Source of the DNA: Echinicola rosea
GTDB taxonomy: Bacteria; Bacteroidota; Bacteroidia; Cytophagales; Cyclobacteriaceae
Length of the DNA stretch: 64,000 nucleotides
Direction: 5' to 3'
Assembly: GCF_005281475.1 (NCBI RefSeq)
Contig: NZ_CP040106.1
Location: 3,314,501 to 3,378,500, forward strand
The notes beneath the pieces were generated by a model, which saw only the letters and a program-made list of their open reading frames with translations, searched no databases and was not told the DNA's origin. Position numbers and translations under genes: made by a program. This document shows, piece after piece, positions 54,623 to 62,481 of the stretch (the stretch's first letter is position 1; the number at the start of each line of letters is the position of its first letter).

Positions 54623-55738
54623 ATGAGTATAGCTATACAAAAGACCCTTTCACTGTTACTGTTAATTGTGATAGGGTTTTTACTAAAGAGTAAATTAAAC
54701 AAGGAAGAACACAAAAAGGGATTGAAGATCATCATCCTGAACATTGCTTTGCCGGCGATTATATTTGTGGCCTTACTTAAAATACAAATCCAGCCTGATT
54801 TATTGTTTTTGCCTATTCTGGCATTGGTGTTCAATTTATTGATGCTGTTGGTGGGCAAGTACGTGCTGCCACTCTATGGTATCGAAAATGACACCCCAAC
54901 GATGCGGACCTTGCTGATGTTATTGCCCTCCCTGGCGCCAGGGCTCTCTTGCTTTCCTTTTTTGGTGGAGTATTTGGGAGATGAAGCGCTTGCTTGGGGA
55001 GCATTGGCAGATATCGGAAACAAAGTGTTTGTGTTAATCTTGACCTATTTGCTTGCCATGCAGTGGTATTACAGGGCCAATAGCAGCGTCAATCACAGCG
55101 GAAACCAGAAGGTGAAAGGGCTTTTGCTGTCCATGCTCAATGAACCCATCAATATGGTCATGATTTTGGCCATTGTACTGTTGGGCTTCGGGATTACAAT
55201 TGATAGTCTTCCTCTATTCCTGAGCGATGCTGTCTTGCAGATGAAAGCCATGATGACGCCACTGATCTTGATATTCATCGGGGTAGCAGCAGTGCTGAAA
55301 TGGGATCAGCTTAAGATGATCGTGGCGCTATTGGCATTCAGGTCTGGTATTACCTTTATCATCAGTGGCTTGCTGGTGACGTTCTTACCTTTACCAAATG
55401 AAGCGGCCATTTTACTGGCAGTGGTATTTCCTCAGAGTGCTTGTAGCTTTTGGCCATTTGCCCATATGTCTGCCGTATCGGCAATGGAGAAAAAAGAATT
55501 AGCAGGGGGAGAGACATTTGATTTGACACTTGGGCTCAATATTCTGGCAGTATCGTTGCCTTTCAGTACCTTGGTGATCCTTGGTGTGTTCTCTTCGGGG
55601 AGTTATTTCCTGAGTCCATACCATATCTTCTTGTGCGGACTCAGCCTAATGCTATTGGCTGCGGTTCCCGTGGTCATTCAGTTGATTAAAAAGTCAAGCG
55701 TCCGCTATGAGCTTTCGGAGGAAGAACCTGCAGAGTAA
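54623..55738 (+). CDS. AEC-family transporter
   Basis: A 371-residue, about 10-span carrier of the auxin-efflux-carrier superfamily (bile/arsenite/riboflavin transporter type). The N-terminal half (LSLLLLIVIGFLLKSKLN) and a second repeat (VTFLPLPNEAAILLAVVFPQ) have the expected layout. Bacterial members move malonate, malate or other organic and amino-acid-derived anions. It follows the Tat aminotransferase by 16 bp and looks co-transcribed. Confidence 0.82.
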   Translation: MSIAIQKTLSLLLLIVIGFLLKSKLNKEEHKKGLKIIILNIALPAIIFVALLKIQIQPDLLFLPILALVFNLLMLLVGKYVLPLYGIENDTPTMRTLLMLLPSLAPGLSCFPFLVEYLGDEALAWGALADIGNKVFVLILTYLLAMQWYYRANSSVNHSGNQKVKGLLLSMLNEPINMVMILAIVLLGFGITIDSLPLFLSDAVLQMKAMMTPLILIFIGVAAVLKWDQLKMIVALLAFRSGITFIISGLLVTFLPLPNEAAILLAVVFPQSACSFWPFAHMSAVSAMEKKELAGGETFDLTLGLNILAVSLPFSTLVILGVFSSGSYFLSPYHIFLCGLSLMLLAAVPVVIQLIKKSSVRYELSEEEPAE

Positions 55739-55768
55739 ACCATAAACCAAAAATACAGTTGAATGTTG

Positions 55769-56476
55769 TTAATTTGTGGGATTATAGGAGCCTCGCGCTA
55801 GTGGGGCTTTTATTTTTTTCTCCAGTGAATTGTGGAGGCTTTTGATGAAAGGTTGTTTTTCCCGCAGCTGCTTGAGAGAGGTGCGGTAGGTTTTTATCTT
55901 TCTGAGATCTGGAAAGCTAAGTTTATTTTTGGAAAGGGAGTATGCAATGGTCAGTGTCGGGAAATTGGCCAAGAGAATGAGTTGTTGGATGCCTTCGGTG
56001 GAAATCGGATGGAACCCCAGCTTTTTTGCAGCATTGTCCTGAAGGATGTACGAAGTGCCCTCCAAGACCATTTGGTCATGCACTGCATCTTGATGTTTCT
56101 CTATGAAATTGAGCAAGCCCTTCAAGTAACCCAAAAGAATCCATTGTGTCCGTGCGTAACCGGGAAGGTTAAAATCCAACACATAAAAATAGTCAAATAA
56201 GGTCCCTCCGTGAAATACGGTTTTATCATTGTCCAGCCTTTCTGTAATGAACATGGGGGAATAGTAAACCAGTTTGCCACTTCTTTTGCCCATGGGGGTG
56301 TCGATAAATGGAGCAACGATCATGATCAGGGGTGCCACAAGAATGCTGATCCAATATTGTTTAGTAAGAAAAGCAACAGCAAGGGTGAAGGCAAATACCA
56401 TAAAAACAGCTATACTGATGAGGATAATAAACCTCTTCTGGCTTTTTTCTGATTTATTGTAAAAGCGGTGTTTCAT
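55769..56476 (-). CDS. Uncharacterised membrane protein
   Basis: A 235-residue protein I do not recognise. Two membrane helices lie near the N-terminus (about 18-40, IILISIAVFMVFAFTLAVAF, and 43-60, ISILVAPLIMIVAPFID), and the rest is soluble and basic (many Lys in the last 60 residues). The AEC gene converges with it 30 bp away. The ATG at 56474-56476 is the start. Codon use looks ordinary. Confidence 0.7.
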   Translation of the reverse strand: MKHRFYNKSEKSQKRFIILISIAVFMVFAFTLAVAFLTKQYWISILVAPLIMIVAPFIDTPMGKRSGKLVYYSPMFITERLDNDKTVFHGGTLFDYFYVLDFNLPGYARTQWILLGYLKGLLNFIEKHQDAVHDQMVLEGTSYILQDNAAKKLGFHPISTEGIQQLILLANFPTLTIAYSLSKNKLSFPDLRKIKTYRTSLKQLREKQPFIKSLHNSLEKKIKAPLARGSYNPTN

Positions 56477-56610
56477 GAAATTGGTTTGAATTTGCTCCTA
56501 AAGATGGTTTTTCAATATAAACCCAGAATACCAATGTCGTTTAGTTAGTGTGAATTTGGAAATATTGGTTCTATTATTTTTATGCTAAATTCCAAGATGG
56601 TCTTCACCTC

Positions 56611-56884
56611 TTTACCTTTGTTACTTTTTTGACCTGAAGCAAAAAAGTAACCAAAAAACCCCGCCGCTACGCCACGGCGCACAGGTGTGCAGCTATTGGG
56701 CTAAAATTAAAACCTTCCCTCATGCAGGCAAACTCCTCCTGTCTAAAGCCAAGCAGGCTTATCTAAAGCCAGGTAAACCTTTTCTAGCTGCCAACGTTCT
56801 TTTTGGGCAGCATTTCGTAAAACAAGCCTGCCTTTTTGCCCACCCGCTATTTAATTTCTTAACCCCCAATAGCTGCAAGGCGGA
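56611..56884. repeat. Dispersed intergenic repeat, copy B
   Basis: Copy of the block at 33613-33827, about 60 bp longer because of extra sequence in the middle. Its hairpin is GTTACTTTTTTG (56620-56631) with CAAAAAAGTAAC (56640-56651). An additional region rich in CTAAAGCCAAGCAGG/CTAAAGCCAGG lies at 56742-56773. Confidence 0.85.
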
Positions 56885-57221
56885 TCCATTTTATACATGT
56901 TTAAAAAGGCCATGGATTAAAACCATAATTTTCTCAATGAACGATCCGTATTGGGAAATCTTCTTAACTAAACGAGATTGCCCAGAATACCCATTAGCCT
57001 ATCTACGCTGCGGCGTTCAAGTATAGGCGACTGATTCGCCGTGGCGGACAAAATCAGTAGTTAAACTATTAACTTTCGGTTTTATCCGGCGGCCAGGCAG
57101 TGTACATTGTAACGCTACTTCGTTCACACCTCCAAACACACTGCTGGACTCAAAACGATTTCTGTGGTATAAACCAGATCAAAGGTAAAAATATATCATA
57201 ACTTCTACTGAAACTTGAGTA

Positions 57222-57379
57222 ACCTGCTCAGGGAAATCGCTTTTACCCCATGAAGTTATTTAATTCTGGCAAAAAGCGCCAGACCGAGCGGAGTCGAGGT
57301 CCAACGTCTAGCCTTCGACTCCGCTCAGGCTGACAACTTTTTACTAATAGTTTAAAAGCGATTTCCCTGGTGACCTGCT
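57222..57379. mobile_element. MITE-like nested palindrome with flanking direct repeat
   Basis: CAGGGAAATCGCTTTTA (57229-57245) is perfectly inverted at 57353-57369. Between them are TCTGGC/GCCAGA (57265-57270 and 57278-57283) and GAGCGGAGTCGA (57286-57297) with its complement (57315-57326). ACCTGCT is present on both sides (57222-57228 and 57373-57379), like a target-site duplication. No transposase is encoded; it could be a non-autonomous element or an REP-type unit. Confidence 0.65.
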
Positions 57380-57689
57380 GTTGAGATTAGGTTTTTTTTA
57401 CTTTTTTTATATAATTTTTTACTTTTTTTCAGTAGAATGATGTTTGGTGAATTTAAGTAATGTTTGTTGGAGTTTCTTTGTGTGTCGTATTTTTTATGGT
57501 TTTTAAGTGGATTGTTTTGATTGTTAGCTAAACACGGTTTTTGCGAGTTGTTTTTTTAGGAAGAGCGTTGGTGGTTATGGTGATCTAGTCAGGGGAAAAG
57601 GTACGTACATAAATTCCGAATCGATTCACAAAGGTGGAATCCGAAAAGCCTTCAAAAGAGTAGGAAACTTTAACCAAAAATTAAACACA

Positions 57690-57914
57690 ATGAAATTTCA
57701 AGAATTGAATCAATCAGAATTGAAAGAAGTAAATGGTGGATTTTTAGGCGGTCTATTGGGCGGCGAAGAAGGTGGATCAAAAGGAGGACTCTTAGGAGGA
57801 CTGAGCATCCAATTCAGCTCTGAGTCTATGGACGATGATGGTGAAATGCAGAAAAGCAGCTTTGGAATCGAACTTTCCGACTTGGGTTCGTTTGAAAATA
57901 TATTCAGAGACTAA
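57690..57914 (+). CDS. Double-glycine-leader peptide precursor
   Basis: A 74-residue precursor. The first 17 residues (MKFQELNQSELKEVNGG) are a classical GG leader with Glu/Leu spacing and the Gly-Gly cleavage site, so a C39 peptidase should cut after Gly17. The 57-residue product has no Cys, begins with a Gly/Leu repeat (FLGGLLGGEEGGSKGGLLGG) and is strongly acidic in its second half (MDDDGEM; net charge about -8). The exporter and adaptor genes follow. Whether it is a bacteriocin, signal or surface peptide is unknown; no immunity gene is recognisable. Confidence 0.82.
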   Translation: MKFQELNQSELKEVNGGFLGGLLGGEEGGSKGGLLGGLSIQFSSESMDDDGEMQKSSFGIELSDLGSFENIFRD

Positions 57915-57932
57915 TCTGTTAATCACGATAGG

Positions 57933-57963
57933 AAAAGACAGCATGTAATTGCTGTCTTTTTTT
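57933..57963 (+). terminator. Terminator/attenuator between peptide gene and exporter genes
   Basis: AAAAGACAGC (57933-57942) pairs perfectly with GCTGTCTTTT (57951-57960) around an 8-nt loop, followed by further Ts. It lies 18 bp after the precursor stop and 12 bp before the adaptor start, so it would let the precursor be made in excess over the exporter. Confidence 0.8.
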
Positions 57964-57975
57964 ATTCCTAAAACC

Positions 57976-59148
57976 ATGAACAACAGGATTTTTCCATCGG
58001 ATATTGTTAAGCACACCTCAGATTATCACTTTCGCTACTACCATAAAAGCTCGATCGTGATCTATCAGGTAATATTGGTATTGGTGATGGTAGTCTTGTT
58101 ATCCTTGTTTTTTATTAAAGTGGATGTATCGGTAAAGGGATTGGGGATTTTAAAATCCGAAACACCACGGACCACCGTGAGGTCGCTTGTCAGTGGCCAG
58201 ATTGACGAGGTGTTTGTGAAGGAGAATGATAAAGTATCCAAGGGAGAGCTGCTTTTCACGATTCAGTCTTCCATACTTAACGAAAAAAACCGTCTTTATG
58301 ACAGCCAGATAGGAGATTTGGAAGCAAAAATGGGGGATTTAAGAAAATTGATCCGGTTATGTCGCCAAAATCTATGGGAAAAAGTGCCCCATCTGAATTC
58401 GTCCCAATATCAGCAAGAGGCCAACTATTTCTATCAGAAGCTTTCCGATATTCGCTCCCAGTATGCCATTGTCAAGAAGAACTATGAACGATCGAGAACA
58501 CTATTCGATGTAGGGGCGATATCCGAGCTCGAAATGGATAAGGTCACCCTTAGTCACGATAATGCCAAAAGTGACATTTATGTGACTGTGGATCAACAGG
58601 CGGCAATATGGCAATCTGTCCTGAGTGACCTTGAGCAGCAGTTGAAGCACCTGCAATCAGTGGATTCCCAGCTTCAGGAAGAAAAGGATTTTTACCGTGT
58701 CAAGGCCCCATTGACAGGCTATATACAGGACATCAAGGGAATTACGCCAGGAGCTGCGGTCACACCAAATTTCCAACTAGGGGAAATTTCTCCAGTCGGT
58801 GGCACCGTAGCCGAAATACGGGTTTCACCAGAAAACATTGGATTGCTGAAACCAGAAGGGCCTGTCAGTATTCAAGTAGATTCTTTCAATTACAATGAAT
58901 GGGGATTGTTACAAGGAGAAGTGCTTTCCATTTCTAACGACGCCTTTATGGGAGACGGGCGAGCCCCCTATTTTAAGGTGATCTGTTCTTTGGATCAGGA
59001 TTACCTGGAATTGAAAAATGGGTATAAGGGATATTTGAAAAAAGGGATGACCCTTCAGGCAAGGTTTGTACTTACGGAAAGAAGGTTGATACAGCTGTTG
59101 TTTGATCAGGCGGATGACTGGGTGAACCCAAATTTGGTTGAAAAATAA
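57976..59148 (+). CDS. HlyD-type adaptor of a peptide exporter
   Basis: From the ATG at 57976 (MNNRIFPSDIV) this is a 390-residue membrane-fusion protein. One anchor helix (about 28-47, VILVLVMVVLLSLFFI) is followed by a lipoyl half (VSGQIDEVFVKENDKVSKGE), a coiled coil (about 100-230) and a C-terminal barrel part. The TTG farther upstream lies inside the terminator hairpin and is not preferred. It bridges the C39-ABC exporter to an outer-membrane TolC protein, which is not in this locus. Confidence 0.88.
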   Translation: MNNRIFPSDIVKHTSDYHFRYYHKSSIVIYQVILVLVMVVLLSLFFIKVDVSVKGLGILKSETPRTTVRSLVSGQIDEVFVKENDKVSKGELLFTIQSSILNEKNRLYDSQIGDLEAKMGDLRKLIRLCRQNLWEKVPHLNSSQYQQEANYFYQKLSDIRSQYAIVKKNYERSRTLFDVGAISELEMDKVTLSHDNAKSDIYVTVDQQAAIWQSVLSDLEQQLKHLQSVDSQLQEEKDFYRVKAPLTGYIQDIKGITPGAAVTPNFQLGEISPVGGTVAEIRVSPENIGLLKPEGPVSIQVDSFNYNEWGLLQGEVLSISNDAFMGDGRAPYFKVICSLDQDYLELKNGYKGYLKKGMTLQARFVLTERRLIQLLFDQADDWVNPNLVEK

Positions 59149-59191
59149 AGCAGATACACTTGGCAATTCACACACCATAAACTGGGCTATC

Positions 59192-61393
59192 ATGAGCATG
59201 AAGAATTTTTTTGGGTTTAAAAACAGCTATAAACGCACAGAGGTAAAGCAGCATGATTTTACGGATTGTGGTGCAGCCTGTTTGGCGGCAGTGGCCTCTT
59301 TTCATCATTTAGAAATGCCGATTGCCAAAATCAGGCAAATGGCTTCCACAGACCGGAAAGGCACCAATGTCCTGGGGCTGATCGAGGCTGCCAAGAAGCT
59401 GGGATTTGATACCAAGGGAATCAGGCTGGAAGCAGACCAGCTGGAATTGGTACCGGTGCCGGTGATTGCCCATGTGATCGTAAAAAAAGTCCTGCATCAC
59501 TATGTGGTGGTATTGGAAGTAAAAAAGGACAAGGTGCTGTTGATGGATCCTGCAGAAGGAAAAGTCAAGGAGGTAGATCGCCAAATATTTGAGGAGATGT
59601 GGACAGGTGTGATGCTTTTGTTGCAGCCTGGTGAGACGTTCGAAAGGGGAGATTTTAAAGCGAGTATTTTCCAACGGTTTTGGTTTTTGCTTAAGCCCCA
59701 TAAGCGGATATTGACCCAGGTGTTACTCGGCGCGATCGTGGCTACTATTCTCGGATTGGCATCTTCTTTTTATCTCCAAAAGATCATTGACAATGTCCTT
59801 CCTGAGGGAAATCAGAACCTGCTAAACCTGATGGGGATCTGCATGGTGGTGATATTGGTCTTTCGGATCATTATTAGCTTTACCAAGTCAATTTTGACCG
59901 TCCAGACAGGCCAAAAGATAGATGCTCGCCTTATTCTAGGTTATTATAAACATTTGCTAAAGCTTCCACAGTCTTTTTTTGATAATATGCGGACTGGGGA
60001 AATCATCTCCAGGATAAATGATGCCGTCAAGATCCGAACATTCATCAATGATGTCATCATCGGTTTTGTGATCAATGTATTTGTCGTGGTTTTTTCATTT
60101 TCGTTGATGTTTGTCTTTTATTGGAAACTTGCACTTTTCGTTTTGCTGATCATCCCGATTTATGCTACCATTTATTATTTCTCCAATAAGGTCAACAGCA
60201 AAACACAGCGGCAGTTAATGGAAGATAATGCTGAATTGGAGTCGCAGCTGGTAGAATCTGTCAATGCTATAAGTACGATTAAGCGTTTTGGACTGGAGGA
60301 TTTTACCAATATGAGGACGGAGTCCAGATTTGTGGGCCTGCTAAAATCCGTTTATGCCTCCAGTATCAATAGTATCTGGATAGGGAGTTCCAGCACTTTT
60401 AGTACTTCTTTGTTTACCATCTTACTGCTTTGGATTGGGAGTTCTTTTGTGCTGGACAATGAGCTGACCGCAGGGGAATTGCTCTCGTTTTATGCGATAA
60501 TGGGATATTTTACCAAACCTGTGGCCAGTTTTATCGGGATGAACAAGCTGATCCAAGATGCCCTGATTGCTGCGGACCGGTTGTTTGAGATCATGGATGT
60601 AGATGTAGAGGAAAATGAGAAGTCCATGGAGCTTACAGCTGATAAACTTGGCGATATTCGTTTTATGGACGTGGAATTTCGTTATGGTACCAGAAAAGAC
60701 GTTTTCAAGCAATTGGATTTAGATATTCCCTTAGGGAAAATCACGGCTATTGTTGGCGAGTCAGGATCAGGGAAATCAACCCTGCTTTCCCTGCTTCAAA
60801 AGATTTATCCACTGGATGGAGGGAGGATAACCATCGGAGAGTATGACTTGAAATATATCGATCAATATTCCTTAAGAAAACTTGTAGGCGTAGTACCACA
60901 GGACATTCACTTATTTGCTGGATCAGTGATGGATAATTTGGCGCTGGGCGAATTTAACCCTGATATGACCAAAGTAATCAAGATTTGTAAGCGGCTAGGG
61001 ATTTTAAATTTTATTGAGTCCTTGCCAAAAGGATTTGACACCTATATCGGCGAAAATGGAGTGACCCTTTCCGGTGGCCAGCGGCAACGATTGGCCATTG
61101 CAAGGGCCTTGTACAAAGAACCGGAGGTGTTGATTTTCGATGAGGCCACTTCATCTTTAGACAGTTATTCAGAGTCATTTGTGAACGAAGTACTCCAATC
61201 GCTCCAGAAAGAAGGAAAGACGGTAGTGGTGATTGCTCATAGGCTTAGTAGCGTGATGCAGGCGGATCAGATTTTGGTGTTGAAAGAAGGGAAACTCGTG
61301 GAAAAAGGAAACCACACCTCTCTGATCAAAGCAGAAGGGGTTTATCATGAAATGTGGAAGCGGCAAGTGCCCACCAGCGTTTTGGTGGAGTGA
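59192..61393 (+). CDS. C39-peptidase ABC exporter
   Basis: Starting at the ATG at 59192 (59198 also possible) gives 733 residues. The C39 peptidase has Cys26 (DFTDCGAACLAA), His103 (HHYVVVLEV) and Asp119 (LMDPAEG). Six membrane spans follow (about 180-470), then the nucleotide-binding domain: Walker A GESGSGKS at 522-529, signature LSGGQRQR at 626-633 and Walker B LIFDEA with Asp650 and Glu651. It should cut the GG leader and drive the peptide out. The peptidase is intact, unlike toxin exporters with a dead C39-like domain. Confidence 0.93.
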   Translation: MSMKNFFGFKNSYKRTEVKQHDFTDCGAACLAAVASFHHLEMPIAKIRQMASTDRKGTNVLGLIEAAKKLGFDTKGIRLEADQLELVPVPVIAHVIVKKVLHHYVVVLEVKKDKVLLMDPAEGKVKEVDRQIFEEMWTGVMLLLQPGETFERGDFKASIFQRFWFLLKPHKRILTQVLLGAIVATILGLASSFYLQKIIDNVLPEGNQNLLNLMGICMVVILVFRIIISFTKSILTVQTGQKIDARLILGYYKHLLKLPQSFFDNMRTGEIISRINDAVKIRTFINDVIIGFVINVFVVVFSFSLMFVFYWKLALFVLLIIPIYATIYYFSNKVNSKTQRQLMEDNAELESQLVESVNAISTIKRFGLEDFTNMRTESRFVGLLKSVYASSINSIWIGSSSTFSTSLFTILLLWIGSSFVLDNELTAGELLSFYAIMGYFTKPVASFIGMNKLIQDALIAADRLFEIMDVDVEENEKSMELTADKLGDIRFMDVEFRYGTRKDVFKQLDLDIPLGKITAIVGESGSGKSTLLSLLQKIYPLDGGRITIGEYDLKYIDQYSLRKLVGVVPQDIHLFAGSVMDNLALGEFNPDMTKVIKICKRLGILNFIESLPKGFDTYIGENGVTLSGGQRQRLAIARALYKEPEVLIFDEATSSLDSYSESFVNEVLQSLQKEGKTVVVIAHRLSSVMQADQILVLKEGKLVEKGNHTSLIKAEGVYHEMWKRQVPTSVLVE

Positions 61394-61985
61394 TTTTCCT
61401 GATGGTTGATCGTGGTTTTTTGGTGGTCAATTGAAGCAATAACCTGAGCTCGACTTAATTTTAGTATAAAAAGCGTCATACGAACCATTTTAAGGAGGAT
61501 GTGGGTTGGAAAAGGGTGTGGCAATCCCGAAACTGCCACGGCTTCCACCCCTCAAATCTCCCTCTAAGCCTCGCAGTGACGATTTTATAATCGAACTGCG
61601 GTTAATATTGTGTTGTTAACCGGTTTTTGTGATGCCATTTGCTGCCCTAAGTGGCGCACTGGAGTAATTCCCTATGCTTTCGCTTTTTTACATCGATCAG
61701 CCCGGGGACAAGTCTGCAGTGCTTTTCTGCCCAGGTAGGATGGATGCCCAGGGCTTGGAACCGGCTGATTTTCTTGTGCTTTTTTACCATCCCGACATTC
61801 CTCCCAAGAGGCGATTGTACCTCCTCTTACATAATCCGGATTGAGCTTCACTTATTTCCCTGTATTTGCCGCAAAGAAAGGCATACTTTCATCAAAAAAA
61901 ACCTATTTTTGAGATTGCATTGGAACTGGGAAACAACGTGGTTAAAAATCAATTTTGATTTGGTACCGACAAAAAAGGATTAAAT
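61394..61985. other. 590-bp non-coding region after the exporter
   Basis: No convincing gene. A weak hairpin is listed separately. The part near 61525-61575 (GTGGCAATCCCGAAACTGCCAC and GCCTCGCAGTGACG) looks like part of a worn dispersed repeat. A frame at 61651-61983 has poor protein-like character. Confidence 0.5.
61599..61627 (+). terminator. Weak terminator-like hairpin downstream of the exporter
   Basis: CGGTTAA (61599-61605) pairs with TTAACCG (61616-61622) followed by GTTTTTG. The stem is only 7 bp and it lies 200 bp after the stop. Confidence 0.35.
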
Positions 61986-62441
61986 ATGAAAATAGGAATC
62001 GCAGCGGATCATGGAGGATTTGATCAAAAACAGGAGCTGTTTGAATACCTCCATAGCAATGGACATGATGTAACTGATTTTGGGGCTTTTGAATTTGACG
62101 AATCGGATGATTATCCGGACAAAGTAAAGCCACTGGCCATCGCCGTATCCAAAGGAGAAATTCAGAAGGGCATCGCAATATGTGGCAGTGGAGTAGGGGT
62201 GACGGTAGCCGCTAACAAGGTGCCCGGTGTGAGGGCAGCTTTGATTACAGAGCCATATAGTGCCCATCAAGGAGTGGAGCATGACAATATGAACCTTATG
62301 TGCCTTGGAGGACGAGTGATGGGTGGAGTCGTGCTTAAGGAGTTGGTAGAGATTTTTATCACGGCAGAATATGTCGAGGAGGAGCGTTTTCAGCGACGGT
62401 TGAGAAAAGTCGAAGACCTAGAGAAGGAATTCCGAAAATAA
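61986..62441 (+). CDS. rpiB: Ribose-5-phosphate isomerase B
   Basis: A 151-residue RpiB/LacAB-family protein beginning MKIGIAADHGGFDQK. The catalytic region ICGSGVGVTVAANKVPGVRA carries the Cys of the family and the EHDNMNLMCLGGR stretch follows. It interconverts ribose-5-phosphate and ribulose-5-phosphate. It is followed by gnd and zwf, so these form a pentose-phosphate operon. Confidence 0.95.
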   Translation: MKIGIAADHGGFDQKQELFEYLHSNGHDVTDFGAFEFDESDDYPDKVKPLAIAVSKGEIQKGIAICGSGVGVTVAANKVPGVRAALITEPYSAHQGVEHDNMNLMCLGGRVMGGVVLKELVEIFITAEYVEEERFQRRLRKVEDLEKEFRK

Positions 62442-62481
62442 CGCATACTAAACAACGAAGTAGAATCACAAAAAGAATAGA

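Larger units (their letters stand above)
56477..57689. other. 1.2-kb non-coding, repeat-rich region before the peptide export locus
   Basis: No convincing gene. It contains dispersed repeat copy B (56611-56884), a MITE-like element (57222-57379), a T-rich tract (about 57391-57430) and then the promoter region of the peptide gene, where GTACGTAC (57601-57608) and GAATCGATTC (57618-57627) are perfect palindromes. A frame at 56685-57026 overlaps the repeat and is not counted as a gene. Confidence 0.7.

Noticed and set aside
56685..57026. 113-codon frame upstream of the peptide locus
   Set aside because: Falls largely inside dispersed repeat copy B and shares HFVKQAC and TPNSC with the frame in copy A at 33586-33822; both look like spurious translations of the repeat.
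57949..57975. TTG start for the HlyD-type adaptor
   Set aside because: It lies within the terminator hairpin; the ATG at 57976 gives a normal cytosolic N-terminus.
61651..61983. 110-codon frame before rpiB
   Set aside because: Composition (many Trp, Cys, Phe, Arg) is unlike neighbouring proteins and no family is recognised.
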